Shown here: in pieces, positions 1 to 5,446 of the stretch
Layout: every line of letters begins with the position of its first letter
How positions within the stretch are numbered: position 1 is the stretch's first letter
Source of the DNA: Natronohydrobacter sp.
Lineage (GTDB): Bacteria; Pseudomonadota; Alphaproteobacteria; Rhodobacterales; Rhodobacteraceae
Length of the DNA stretch: 5,446 nucleotides
NCBI GenBank assembly: GCA_007116445.1
Contig: SKIM01000188.1
Span: 1 to 5,446, forward strand
Direction: 5' to 3'
The notes under the pieces: model-generated
The model's database searches: none
The model's input: only the letters and a program-made list of their open reading frames with translations
Told to the model about the DNA's origin: nothing
Translations under genes and position numbers: made by a program

Positions 1-861
1 CAATCGCGCCCGCTGCACCGCCAAGATCCCCGCCATGATCACCACCACGCCGAGCACATCAAACACCCCCAACCGCTCGCCGAGCAGGACCGCCGCCACT
101 GCCACCCCGAAAAATGGGTTGAGAAAATGGAAAGTTGCGGCCTTCACCGCTCCGATCCGCCCCACCAGCAGAAACCAGACCCAGGTCGCGGCCAGACCCG
201 GCACCAGAACTGTATAGGAAAACGCGGCCAAAAGCTGCCAGGTCCAGTTCACCTCTGGCACTTCCAGCAGCAGCGCCGGCCCCAGCAGGACGGCCGATCC
301 AACCAGCATCTGCAGCCCCACGATCATCATCAGATTGCCCCCGGCCCCCGAGGCCACGCGCACCGACAATGTCGCCACTGTCAGCGCAATCACCCCCAGA
401 ACACATAAAGCCACGCCCCAAAGATCGACCCCGCCTGTCATCCGCGCCCCCATGATCAGGCCAACCCCGGCAAAGCCCGCAACCAGACCCACTATCGCCA
501 TGGGGCGCAACGGCTCGCGCAGGATCAGCCAGCTGAAAAGCGCGACCAGAAGCGGCATGGTCGACGCGATGATGGCCGCGAGCGACGCCTCGACTGTCTG
601 CATCGCCACGAAATAAAGCCCCAGATAGAGCGCGTTCTGCATGATCCCGAACACCACCACGGCCCGCCATTGTCCACGCGTCAATTTCCAGCTTTGCCCG
701 AGTGCCAGGGCAATCGCGATCCCGATCAGACCCGAGATCAGAAAACGCAGGCTCAGAGCATGAAGCGGGGGCGCATCTGCAACGATAATCCGCGCCGAAG
801 CAAAGGCCGAGGACCACATGAAGGCAAAGGCAAGGCCCATCAGAATTGCCCGAAGATCCAT
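1..861 (-). CDS. DMT-superfamily (EamA) exporter, C-terminal end cut by window edge
   Basis: An inner-membrane transporter of the drug/metabolite superfamily, with two EamA repeats of about five helices each. The frame is open from the ATG at 861 through the left edge, giving 287 residues with no stop. Family members are usually about 280-300 residues, so only a few are missing. Visible marks are the hydrophobic N-terminal helix with MWSSAF (15-20), the end of the first repeat PLLVALFSWLILREPL (103-118), and the matching end of the second repeat FHFLNPFFGVAVAAVLLGER (244-263). The repeated pattern of a helix followed by an acidic residue and a basic or proline turn is typical of EamA. The start is supported by GGGAGG eight bases upstream, lying inside the end of the MATE gene, whose stop is 3 bases away, so the two are probably translationally coupled. 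Known family substrates include amino acids and other metabolites; the substrate here cannot be inferred. Family call is firm, function open. Confidence 0.9.
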   Translation of the reverse strand, partial: MDLRAILMGLAFAFMWSSAFASARIIVADAPPLHALSLRFLISGLIGIAIALALGQSWKLTRGQWRAVVVFGIMQNALYLGLYFVAMQTVEASLAAIIASTMPLLVALFSWLILREPLRPMAIVGLVAGFAGVGLIMGARMTGGVDLWGVALCVLGVIALTVATLSVRVASGAGGNLMMIVGLQMLVGSAVLLGPALLLEVPEVNWTWQLLAAFSYTVLVPGLAATWVWFLLVGRIGAVKAATFHFLNPFFGVAVAAVLLGERLGVFDVLGVVVIMAGILAVQRARL

Positions 862-864
862 CGC

Positions 865-2241
865 TCACGCCTCCCAGGGGCGGGCATCGACACGCCCGGG
901 ACCGCGCCAGAAGCGCAGCATCAACAGCACAGCCGCAATGGTCAGTCCGACGACCAGTCCAGCCCAGATCCCTTCGCCGCCAAAGCCGAAGCGGAAGCCC
1001 AGCAGATAGCTGACAGGCAGCCCCACAGCCCAATAGCTGAAGGCGGCAATCAGCATCGGGCCGCGCGTGTCCTGTACGCCCCGGAGCAGCCCCATCGCCA
1101 TGACCTGCGCGCCATCGGCCAGTTGAAACAGAGCCGCGACGATGAGGAAGGACGCGCCAATGGCGATGATCGCGGCACGCGCGGGCTCATCCGGGGACAG
1201 GAACAGACCCACAAGGAACGGACCTGCCGTGATATAGAGCAGCATCGTCGCACTGGCAAAGAGGATCGAGACCAGCAGGGCCACCTGCGCGCCCTCTCGC
1301 AGCGCCTGCTGATCGCGCTGCCCGCGCGCGCGCCCGACAAGCACAGTGGCCGCGTTGGAAAAGCCCAGATGCACCATGAACAGTGCCGCCGTGATTTCGA
1401 GCGCGATGCCATGGGCGGCCAGTTCCAGCGTGCCGATCCAGCCCATCATCAGCGCGGCTGCCGAAAACAGTGCCGATTCCGACACCAGCGCCACACCAAT
1501 CGGCCAGCCCAGCCGCCAGACCTGCCCCATCGCCTGCCAATCCGCGCGCCAGAAGCGTTGAAACAGCGTGTAGCGGCGCAGCGCAGGCAAAAGCGCGCAA
1601 TAGGCGGCCAATATCCCCACGCTCGCCAGATTGACAATGATCGTCGCGATCGCCGCGCCGCGCACGCCCAGTTCAGGCACGCCCAGATTGCCGAAGATGA
1701 AAACCCAATTGGCGATGATATTCAGCCCCACGGCGCCGACTGTGACCCAGAGCGCAACCTGCGTGCGCCCGAGGGCGGCAAGATAGTTCTTGAGCACCAT
1801 CACACAGAGCGCAGGCACCAGCGAGAAGCCGAGGATCCGCATATAGGCTTCAGCCAGCGGCACCACATCAGCAGGCTGGCCGAGCCATGACAACACTGTT
1901 CCCGAGAACCAGAACAGCGGCAATGCGGCAATTCCGAAAACGATGGACAGCCACAACCCCATCCGGGTCGCGCGGCGCACCTCTGTATCATGCCCCGATG
2001 CTGCGGAAGTCGCGACCATCGGCATCACGGCATTGGCAAAGCCGGCCCCGAAAGTGAACACTGCGAAGAATAGTGCGGCCCCCAGCACCCCCGCGGCCAG
2101 ATCGGCAACCCCATACCAGCCCAACATGATCGTGTCGGTCACAGTCAGCATGAACTGCGCCAGATGGCTGCCTGCAAGCGGCAGACCCAGGCTAAGAACC
2201 ATGCGCAGATTGGCGTGAAAGCGGGGCGGGGCGAGTGTCAT
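865..2241 (-). CDS. MATE-family multidrug/metabolite efflux transporter (NorM-like)
   Basis: A complete 458-residue inner-membrane antiporter; MATE proteins of the NorM branch are about 450-460 residues with 12 helices, which fits. NorM proteins export cationic drugs and metabolites in exchange for Na+ or H+. Visible marks: helix 1 with GSHLAQFMLTVTDTIMLGWY (24-43) carrying Asp36; LGRTQ (157-161) followed by GLNIIANWVFIFG (172-184) and PELGVRGAAIAT (189-200); the second half opening with SESALFSAAALMMGWIG, where Glu255 is the conserved helix-7 acid; and QLADGAQV (373-380) then LRGVQDTRGP (386-395), with Asp376 at the place of the helix-10 cation-site acid. The acids known to matter in Vibrio NorM therefore appear intact. 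The start at 2241 lacks a clear Shine-Dalgarno; Met14 also lacks one and would cut the N-terminus, so the longer start is preferred. It follows the NicO gene after 41 bases and precedes the EamA gene by 3. Substrate unknown. Confidence 0.95.
   Translation of the reverse strand: MTLAPPRFHANLRMVLSLGLPLAGSHLAQFMLTVTDTIMLGWYGVADLAAGVLGAALFFAVFTFGAGFANAVMPMVATSAASGHDTEVRRATRMGLWLSIVFGIAALPLFWFSGTVLSWLGQPADVVPLAEAYMRILGFSLVPALCVMVLKNYLAALGRTQVALWVTVGAVGLNIIANWVFIFGNLGVPELGVRGAAIATIIVNLASVGILAAYCALLPALRRYTLFQRFWRADWQAMGQVWRLGWPIGVALVSESALFSAAALMMGWIGTLELAAHGIALEITAALFMVHLGFSNAATVLVGRARGQRDQQALREGAQVALLVSILFASATMLLYITAGPFLVGLFLSPDEPARAAIIAIGASFLIVAALFQLADGAQVMAMGLLRGVQDTRGPMLIAAFSYWAVGLPVSYLLGFRFGFGGEGIWAGLVVGLTIAAVLLMLRFWRGPGRVDARPWEA
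870..875 (-). promoter_or_regulatory. Ribosome binding site of the EamA gene
   Basis: GGGAGG on the minus strand, eight bases before the ATG at 861. It lies within the last codons of the MATE gene. It fixes the start of the EamA gene and implies re-initiation by ribosomes finishing the MATE gene. Confidence 0.75.
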
Positions 2242-2282
2242 ACGCCACGGTTATCGGGCCGCGCGGAAAGCGACAAGACAGC
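2242..2282 (-). other. 41-base spacer between the NicO and MATE genes
   Basis: No stem followed by a T-run, no recognisable -35/-10 pair and no Shine-Dalgarno-like sequence close to the MATE start can be seen on the minus strand. The spacer is compatible with read-through from the NicO gene into the MATE gene. Confidence 0.5.
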
Positions 2283-3194
2283 TCAGAAGATTTTTAACAT
2301 GTTCAACGCAACAAGAAGGATGAAGAGCCCCGCCAGCCCCTCGATCACTGGACCAAGATAGCGGGCCTGCCCCAGCCGCCCGGCCCAGTCAATCGCCCCT
2401 TCGCGCGCCAGAACCGCAGTTGCCGCGACAGCGACCGTCACCGAGGCTGTGCCCAGCGCCATGATCATCACAGCAGCGATCCCTTCCCAGACCAGCCCCA
2501 TGCGCCAGGTCAGGATCAGGACGAACAGCGCGCCTGTGCAGGGGCGGATCGCAATTGCGCCGATCAGCATGGCCGTATCACGCCAGCCAGTGATTGCAGC
2601 GGCCTCCTCCATGCTGGGGCCATGGCGATGGCCGCAACTTTCGCAATGGTGGTCGACCTGCGCATGAGGCGGCACCGCCATGGTGGCGGGCAGCGCGTGA
2701 ACCTGGCGCAGTCCCTTGCGCGTCGCGCGCATCACCAGCCACAGGCCGATCAGCGCGATCGCCATCAGGCTCGCCCGTTCCAGCCAGACATCGCCTGCCA
2801 GTTGCAGAGTTTCGCGCGAGGCATTGAAGATCAGAACGCCGGCATAGACCAGAAGCACGGCTGTCAGCCCCTGCGCCAACGAGGACAGCAGCCCCAGACC
2901 CGCCATGCGGCGCAAAGGCACCTGTGTCCCGGCCCCGTAAGCGCCCAGCAGGAATTTGCCATGGCCGGGACCCACAGCATGGGCAAACCCATAGGCGAAA
3001 CTCAATACCCAGAGGGCCAGCAATGCGCCGGGCTCGCCTGCGCGCAGACTGCGCAGCCCCTGCGCCAGATGCGTCTGGAAACTGCGCTGCGCCTCTTGTG
3101 CAAATTGCGCCACGCGGTCCAGCCCGCCCAAGGCCCACCACACCAGCCCCACAACCCCGAGCAGCAGCGCTGCAGAGATTACCGCGCGCCGCAT
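2283..3194 (-). CDS. NicO-family divalent metal transporter (nickel/cobalt/zinc type; ZevB-like)
   Basis: A 303-residue inner-membrane protein of the NicO (RcnA/ZevB-like) family, which moves Ni2+, Co2+ or Zn2+. Hydrophobic segments lie at about 4-22, 57-75, 97-121, 142-156, 207-230, 237-262 and 282-300. The signature HAVGPGHGK (72-80) holds His72 and His78 of the metal-selecting helix, and RPCTGALFVL (217-226) is the second conserved family motif. Between them, residues 177-191 form a hydrophilic loop rich in ligands (His177, His182, His183, Cys184, Cys187, His189, His191), as in RcnA-type proteins. The frame stays open 40 codons upstream, but those codons are the DUF1007 reading region in another frame and lack hydrophobic character. 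ATG 3194 opens directly into a transmembrane helix and is preceded by AGGA, so it is chosen. Its start overlaps the DUF1007 gene by 16 bases. The DUF1007 partner favours uptake as in Haemophilus ZevAB, but ion and direction are inferred. No Zur- or NikR-like AT-rich palindrome is visible nearby. Confidence 0.9.
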   Translation of the reverse strand: MRRAVISAALLLGVVGLVWWALGGLDRVAQFAQEAQRSFQTHLAQGLRSLRAGEPGALLALWVLSFAYGFAHAVGPGHGKFLLGAYGAGTQVPLRRMAGLGLLSSLAQGLTAVLLVYAGVLIFNASRETLQLAGDVWLERASLMAIALIGLWLVMRATRKGLRQVHALPATMAVPPHAQVDHHCESCGHRHGPSMEEAAAITGWRDTAMLIGAIAIRPCTGALFVLILTWRMGLVWEGIAAVMIMALGTASVTVAVAATAVLAREGAIDWAGRLGQARYLGPVIEGLAGLFILLVALNMLKIF

Positions 3195-3841
3195 CGGATC
3201 CTGACTTCCTCGGAAAACAACGCCCCGACCATCGGAAATTCTGCCTCGATATCCCCACCTGCGCCCAGAATTTCGTCCAATGCTGCCTCCAGTTGCGCTG
3301 AAGCCGCGTCCCAATCAGGCTCGAAAATGCGCAAGCTGCAATCCTCGCGACCGATGGCGCGCGGCGTGCCCACCAATCCATAACTGGTATAATAGGTCGG
3401 ATCATAGACACCGACCATCCATTCGCGATCCGGGTCAGGGCGGTCGAGTAAATGGCGCAGGTGACGCGAGCGCAATTGCCCATCGCGGTAATCGGACTCC
3501 CATGTGATGGGGCTGCTCAGCGCCAGCGGTTCCCCATCCTGTGTGGCATGCGTATCGCCATGATAGACCTCGACAGTCCATTGCATGTCGAACCCGTCCA
3601 ATGCCTCTCGTTCGTCTTCGCTGATCGTGCCCGTGAAATCGGGGTCCAACCCCATATCCGACACCAGAAGCATCGAGAAGAACGGATCATAGGTCCAACT
3701 GATCCAGAGCCCTTCGGGAATGCCTGCCTCATCAAAGACGACTTCCAGCTCGACATCGACAAAAATATGCGGATGCGCATGGGCAGGCTGTGCCAGAAGG
3801 CAGAGGCCAGACAGAAAAAGGAAGTTCCGCCACTCAAACAT
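3179..3841 (-). CDS. DUF1007 family periplasmic protein (ZevA-like metal-transport partner)
   Basis: A 220-residue exported protein of the DUF1007 family. Residues 1-22 form a Sec signal peptide: a short charged start, a hydrophobic core FLFLSGLCLLA (7-17) and a cleavage site Ala-His-Ala at 20-22. The mature protein would begin His-Pro-His-Ile-Phe, the family's hallmark. Other family marks are SWTYDPFFS (48-56), VYDPTYYTSY (145-154) and a C-terminus GALFSEEVRIRC (206-217). Cys168 and Cys217 could form a disulfide. The family is known mainly by association with NicO permeases; Haemophilus influenzae ZevA is a periplasmic protein acting with ZevB in zinc uptake. The same gene pairing here, with a 16-base overlap, suggests that it delivers or senses metal for the permease. 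Start: ATG 3841 places the signal peptide at the N-terminus, though its Shine-Dalgarno is weak; an in-frame ATG at 3904 would add 21 residues and bury the signal. Family assignment is strong; metal identity is unknown. Confidence 0.88.
   Translation of the reverse strand: MFEWRNFLFLSGLCLLAQPAHAHPHIFVDVELEVVFDEAGIPEGLWISWTYDPFFSMLLVSDMGLDPDFTGTISEDEREALDGFDMQWTVEVYHGDTHATQDGEPLALSSPITWESDYRDGQLRSRHLRHLLDRPDPDREWMVGVYDPTYYTSYGLVGTPRAIGREDCSLRIFEPDWDAASAQLEAALDEILGAGGDIEAEFPMVGALFSEEVRIRCGAR
3199..3211 (-). promoter_or_regulatory. Ribosome binding region of the NicO gene
   Basis: On the minus strand two purine blocks precede ATG 3194: GAGGA at 3207-3211 (12-base spacing, long) and AGGA at 3199-3202 (4-base spacing, short). 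Both lie inside the coding end of the DUF1007 gene. Neither is ideally spaced, but together they support this ATG over the longer open frame. Confidence 0.45.
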
Positions 3842-3920
3842 CCCATGACCCGTAGCGCAGTGCGCGCAGCCGCTCAAGTCACAGCGCAGCGAGAGCCCGC
3901 GCATGCTGGCCGTGGGGCGC
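3842..3920 (-). other. 79-base spacer between nadC and the DUF1007 gene
   Basis: The longest non-coding gap in the window. It is GC-rich, contains small GCGCA/TGCGC inverted stretches but no stem followed by a T-run, and has no convincing promoter: a TTGAGC block has nothing resembling a -10 at the right distance. No AT-rich metal-regulator palindrome is seen. It is the only plausible place for a separate promoter of the metal-transport genes. Confidence 0.45.
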
Positions 3921-4769
3921 TCAGAAGTCGAGCCCGAGATCGAGCACCTGCGCCGAATGGGTGAGCGCGCCCACCGAGATGTAATCGACGCCCGTCGCGG
4001 CCACTTCGGCAATCCGGTCAAGCCGCATATTGCCCGAGGCTTCCGTGACCAACCGCCCGGCGACCGTGCTGACAGCTGTCTGCAAATCCTGCGTGCTCAT
4101 ATTATCCAGAAGCACCACATCCGCGCCGCCTGTTGCCAGCACCTGATCAAGCTGCGAAAGCGTATCCACCTCGATCTCGATGCGGCGCATATGGCTGGCA
4201 TTCGCGCGTGCCAGGGTCAGAACTTCGGCGATCCCCCCGGCGGCGGCAATGTGATTGTCCTTGATCAGGATCGCGTCCGACAGGGCAAAGCGATGGGCTG
4301 CTCCGCCGCCATGGCGCACCGCCTGTTTCTCGACCAGACGCAGCCCCGGTGTGGTCTTGCGGGTGCAGGTGATACGCGCTTGCGTGCCTGCGGTTTCGGC
4401 CACGAACGCGGCCGTCAGCGTGGCGATCCCGGACAGCCGCCCCATGAAATTCAGCGCCACCCGCTCGGCTGACAGGATCGACGCCGCCTTGCCATCGATG
4501 ACCATGACCGTTTCACCCGCAGCCACCTCGGCACCATCGCTTTTCAGGGTCGTGACCTTCAGGGCCGGATCGACCAGCCGGAACGCCAGTTCCGCCAGTT
4601 GCACCCCCGAGACCACGCCCGCATCGCGCGCATTCAGCCTTGCGTGATAGCTCAGCTCTGGTCCGATCACGGCCTGCGTGGTGACATCCCCAGAAGGCCC
4701 CAAATCCTCTAACAGGGCCGCGCGCATCAATGGCTCGATCAGCAGGTCTGGCAAAGATGGGACAGTCAT
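3921..4769 (-). CDS. nadC: Nicotinate-nucleotide diphosphorylase (carboxylating), quinolinate phosphoribosyltransferase
   Basis: A cytosolic enzyme converting quinolinate and PRPP to nicotinate mononucleotide, CO2 and pyrophosphate, the third step of de novo NAD synthesis from aspartate. The protein is 282 residues, normal for NadC. Family motifs in order: LLEDLGPSGDVTT (19-31); ERVALNFMGRLSGIAT (102-117); the quinolinate/phosphate-binding stretch TRKTTPGLRLVEKQAVRHGG (136-155), with Arg137, Lys138 and the His153 region; HRFALSDAILIKDNHI (159-174), with His159, Arg160, Lys170 and Asp171; the acidic EIEVD (198-202); DVVLLDNMS (217-225); EASGNM (243-248); and the C-terminal GVDYISVGALTHSAQVLDLG (260-279). 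No key residue seems lost. Two ATGs six bases apart could start it; ATG 4769 is chosen because GAGGA lies exactly six bases upstream, whereas ATG 4775 touches that site. The start overlaps the nadB stop as ATGA, indicating translational coupling. Confidence 0.97.
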   Translation of the reverse strand: MTVPSLPDLLIEPLMRAALLEDLGPSGDVTTQAVIGPELSYHARLNARDAGVVSGVQLAELAFRLVDPALKVTTLKSDGAEVAAGETVMVIDGKAASILSAERVALNFMGRLSGIATLTAAFVAETAGTQARITCTRKTTPGLRLVEKQAVRHGGGAAHRFALSDAILIKDNHIAAAGGIAEVLTLARANASHMRRIEIEVDTLSQLDQVLATGGADVVLLDNMSTQDLQTAVSTVAGRLVTEASGNMRLDRIAEVAATGVDYISVGALTHSAQVLDLGLDF

Positions 4770-5446
4770 ACGCATTCCTCGGTGATCTGTTGGGCTTGTG
4801 CCAGTGTCAAACTGGCGCGTTGGCCGAAAGCGGGGTCGGAGGTCGGGAAATCGTCGCGCCAATGCGCCCCGCGACTTTCCTGCCGCTGGAAGGCCGCCGT
4901 CGCAATCAAAAGCGCAGTGGCACACATATTGGCGAAATCCGCGCAATCTGCCTGCTCAGCCTGCAAGACGCGGATCTGCGTCATCGCCTGTACCAGTCCG
5001 GACCCAGTGCGGCGGACACCGACATGGCGGGTCATCAGGTCGCGCAGTTGTTGCACAGCACGCGGATCCAGCGCCTGACCGCCCGGCAGAAACTGCAAAT
5101 GCAGCTCATCCGCCACAGTCACATCAAGCCCGGCTGAGATATCTTCGGCAGCACGACGGGCGAACACCAAAGCTTCCAGCACCCCGTTCGAGGCCAGCCG
5201 ATTCGCCCCATGCAGCCCTGTCGACGCTGCCTCGCCACAGACCCAAAGCCCTTTCAGCGATGCCCGCCCTGCGGCATCTGTTGCCACACCACCCATGTGA
5301 TAATGGGCCGCAGCGGCCACGGGAATGGGCATTGTCACTGGGTCGATCCCGGCGCGCTGACAGGCTTCGGCGACAGCCGGGAAATCAGTCAGAATTGACG
5401 GACCCAAAGCCCTGCGCGTGTCGAGCAGCGGCCGCTTGCCCGCCCG
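4766..5446 (-). CDS. nadB: L-aspartate oxidase, C-terminal 226 residues (5' end outside window)
   Basis: A flavoprotein oxidising L-aspartate to iminoaspartate, the first step of de novo NAD synthesis; NadA then makes quinolinate. The frame is open from the right edge, and an internal TTG at 5407 is not the start, because family sequence continues upstream of it. The full protein is usually about 510-540 residues, so over half is missing. Within the visible part (numbering from the edge), IPVAAAAHYHMGGVATD (41-57) and CGEAASTGLHGANRLASN (70-87) are the FAD/substrate signatures; His48, Glu72 and Arg83 have the same spacing as E. coli His351, Glu375 and Arg386, which bind the substrate. The helical C-terminal domain follows, with LMTRHVGVRRTGSGL (137-151) and the closing ESRGAHWRDDFP (190-201). 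These motifs separate it from succinate dehydrogenase, its closest relative, together with direct linkage to nadC by an ATGA overlap. nadA probably lies upstream, off the right edge. Confidence 0.96.
   Translation of the reverse strand, partial: RAGKRPLLDTRRALGPSILTDFPAVAEACQRAGIDPVTMPIPVAAAAHYHMGGVATDAAGRASLKGLWVCGEAASTGLHGANRLASNGVLEALVFARRAAEDISAGLDVTVADELHLQFLPGGQALDPRAVQQLRDLMTRHVGVRRTGSGLVQAMTQIRVLQAEQADCADFANMCATALLIATAAFQRQESRGAHWRDDFPTSDPAFGQRASLTLAQAQQITEECV
4776..4780 (-). promoter_or_regulatory. Ribosome binding site of nadC
   Basis: GAGGA on the minus strand, six bases before ATG 4769 and immediately adjacent to the alternative ATG 4775. It sits in the last codons of nadB and decides the start of nadC in favour of the four-base ATGA overlap. 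Confidence 0.75.

Noticed and set aside
59..1033. A 324-codon minus-strand frame overlapping the EamA gene and the MATE 3' end.
   Set aside because: Low-complexity Gly/Arg/Ala translation in a shifted frame; the EamA frame beginning at 861 gives a well-formed transporter instead.
670..1890. A 406-codon open frame on the plus strand, antisense to the MATE and EamA genes.
   Set aside because: Its translation is rich in Arg, Gln, His and Pro with no domain-like pattern, as expected opposite a GC-rich gene with strong third-position bias; the minus-strand protein has full MATE motifs.
2622..3383. A 253-codon plus-strand frame antisense to the NicO and DUF1007 genes.
   Set aside because: Gln/Arg/Pro-rich shadow translation with no signal peptide, membrane segment or recognisable motif.
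3388..3393. A perfect TATAAT on the plus strand.
   Set aside because: It is the complement of the Tyr-Tyr-Thr codons of the DUF1007 gene, has no -35 element at 17 bases, and no plus-strand gene follows it.
3517..3846. A 109-codon minus-strand frame starting five bases before the DUF1007 ATG.
   Set aside because: It overlaps the well-supported DUF1007 frame throughout and shows no family features; it is a +1 shadow of the signal-peptide region.
3842..3920. Possible minus-strand promoter (TTGAGC, then TACGGG 17 bases later) and a GCGCA/TGCGC dyad as terminator.
   Set aside because: The -10 match is poor, and the dyad has a one-base loop and no following T-run, so neither is convincing.
4773..4775. 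ATG at 4775 as an alternative nadC start.
   Set aside because: It directly abuts the GAGGA site, leaving no spacer, whereas ATG 4769 has a six-base spacer and forms the common ATGA overlap with nadB.
5405..5407. TTG at 5407 as the start of a short 213-residue protein.
   Set aside because: The frame is open to the window edge and the upstream residues fit the continuation of L-aspartate oxidase, so it is an internal leucine codon.

Overview
The window is a GC-rich stretch with bacterial codon use, and every supportable gene lies on the minus strand. Reading right to left, the order is nadB (C-terminal part), nadC, a secreted DUF1007 protein, a NicO-family metal transporter, a MATE-family exporter and a DMT/EamA-family exporter whose last few residues run off the left edge. 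The wording of the NadB and NadC motifs, the strong G/C third-position bias and the DUF1007-NicO pairing suggest an alphaproteobacterium, most likely of the Rhodobacter/Roseobacter group. That placement is inferred from recall of similar proteins, not from a search.

Region by region: 4766-5446 encodes the last 226 residues of L-aspartate oxidase, and 3921-4769 the complete quinolinate phosphoribosyltransferase. The two genes share an ATGA stop/start overlap. Together with quinolinate synthase (nadA, expected just beyond the right edge) they make nicotinate mononucleotide from aspartate for de novo NAD synthesis. A 79-base spacer follows, then a two-gene metal module (3179-3841 and 2283-3194) overlapping by 16 bases: a signal-peptide DUF1007 protein and a multi-pass NicO permease with a His/Cys-rich loop. 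This architecture resembles the ZevA/ZevB zinc uptake pair of Haemophilus influenzae, although nickel or cobalt is equally possible from sequence alone. After 41 bases come the MATE transporter (865-2241) and, 3 bases after its stop, the EamA transporter (1-861). These two are probably co-translated exporters of small molecules whose substrates cannot be read from sequence.

All gaps are short (79, 41 and 3 bases) and I see no convincing terminator, promoter, repeat, RNA gene, CRISPR or mobile element. The region reads as conserved chromosomal sequence. I did not find a clearly new system. The points most worth a second look are the DUF1007-NicO pair, the predicted mature N-terminus His-Pro-His of the DUF1007 protein, the His/Cys loop of the permease, and a short Cys/His-rich in-frame extension upstream of the DUF1007 start.
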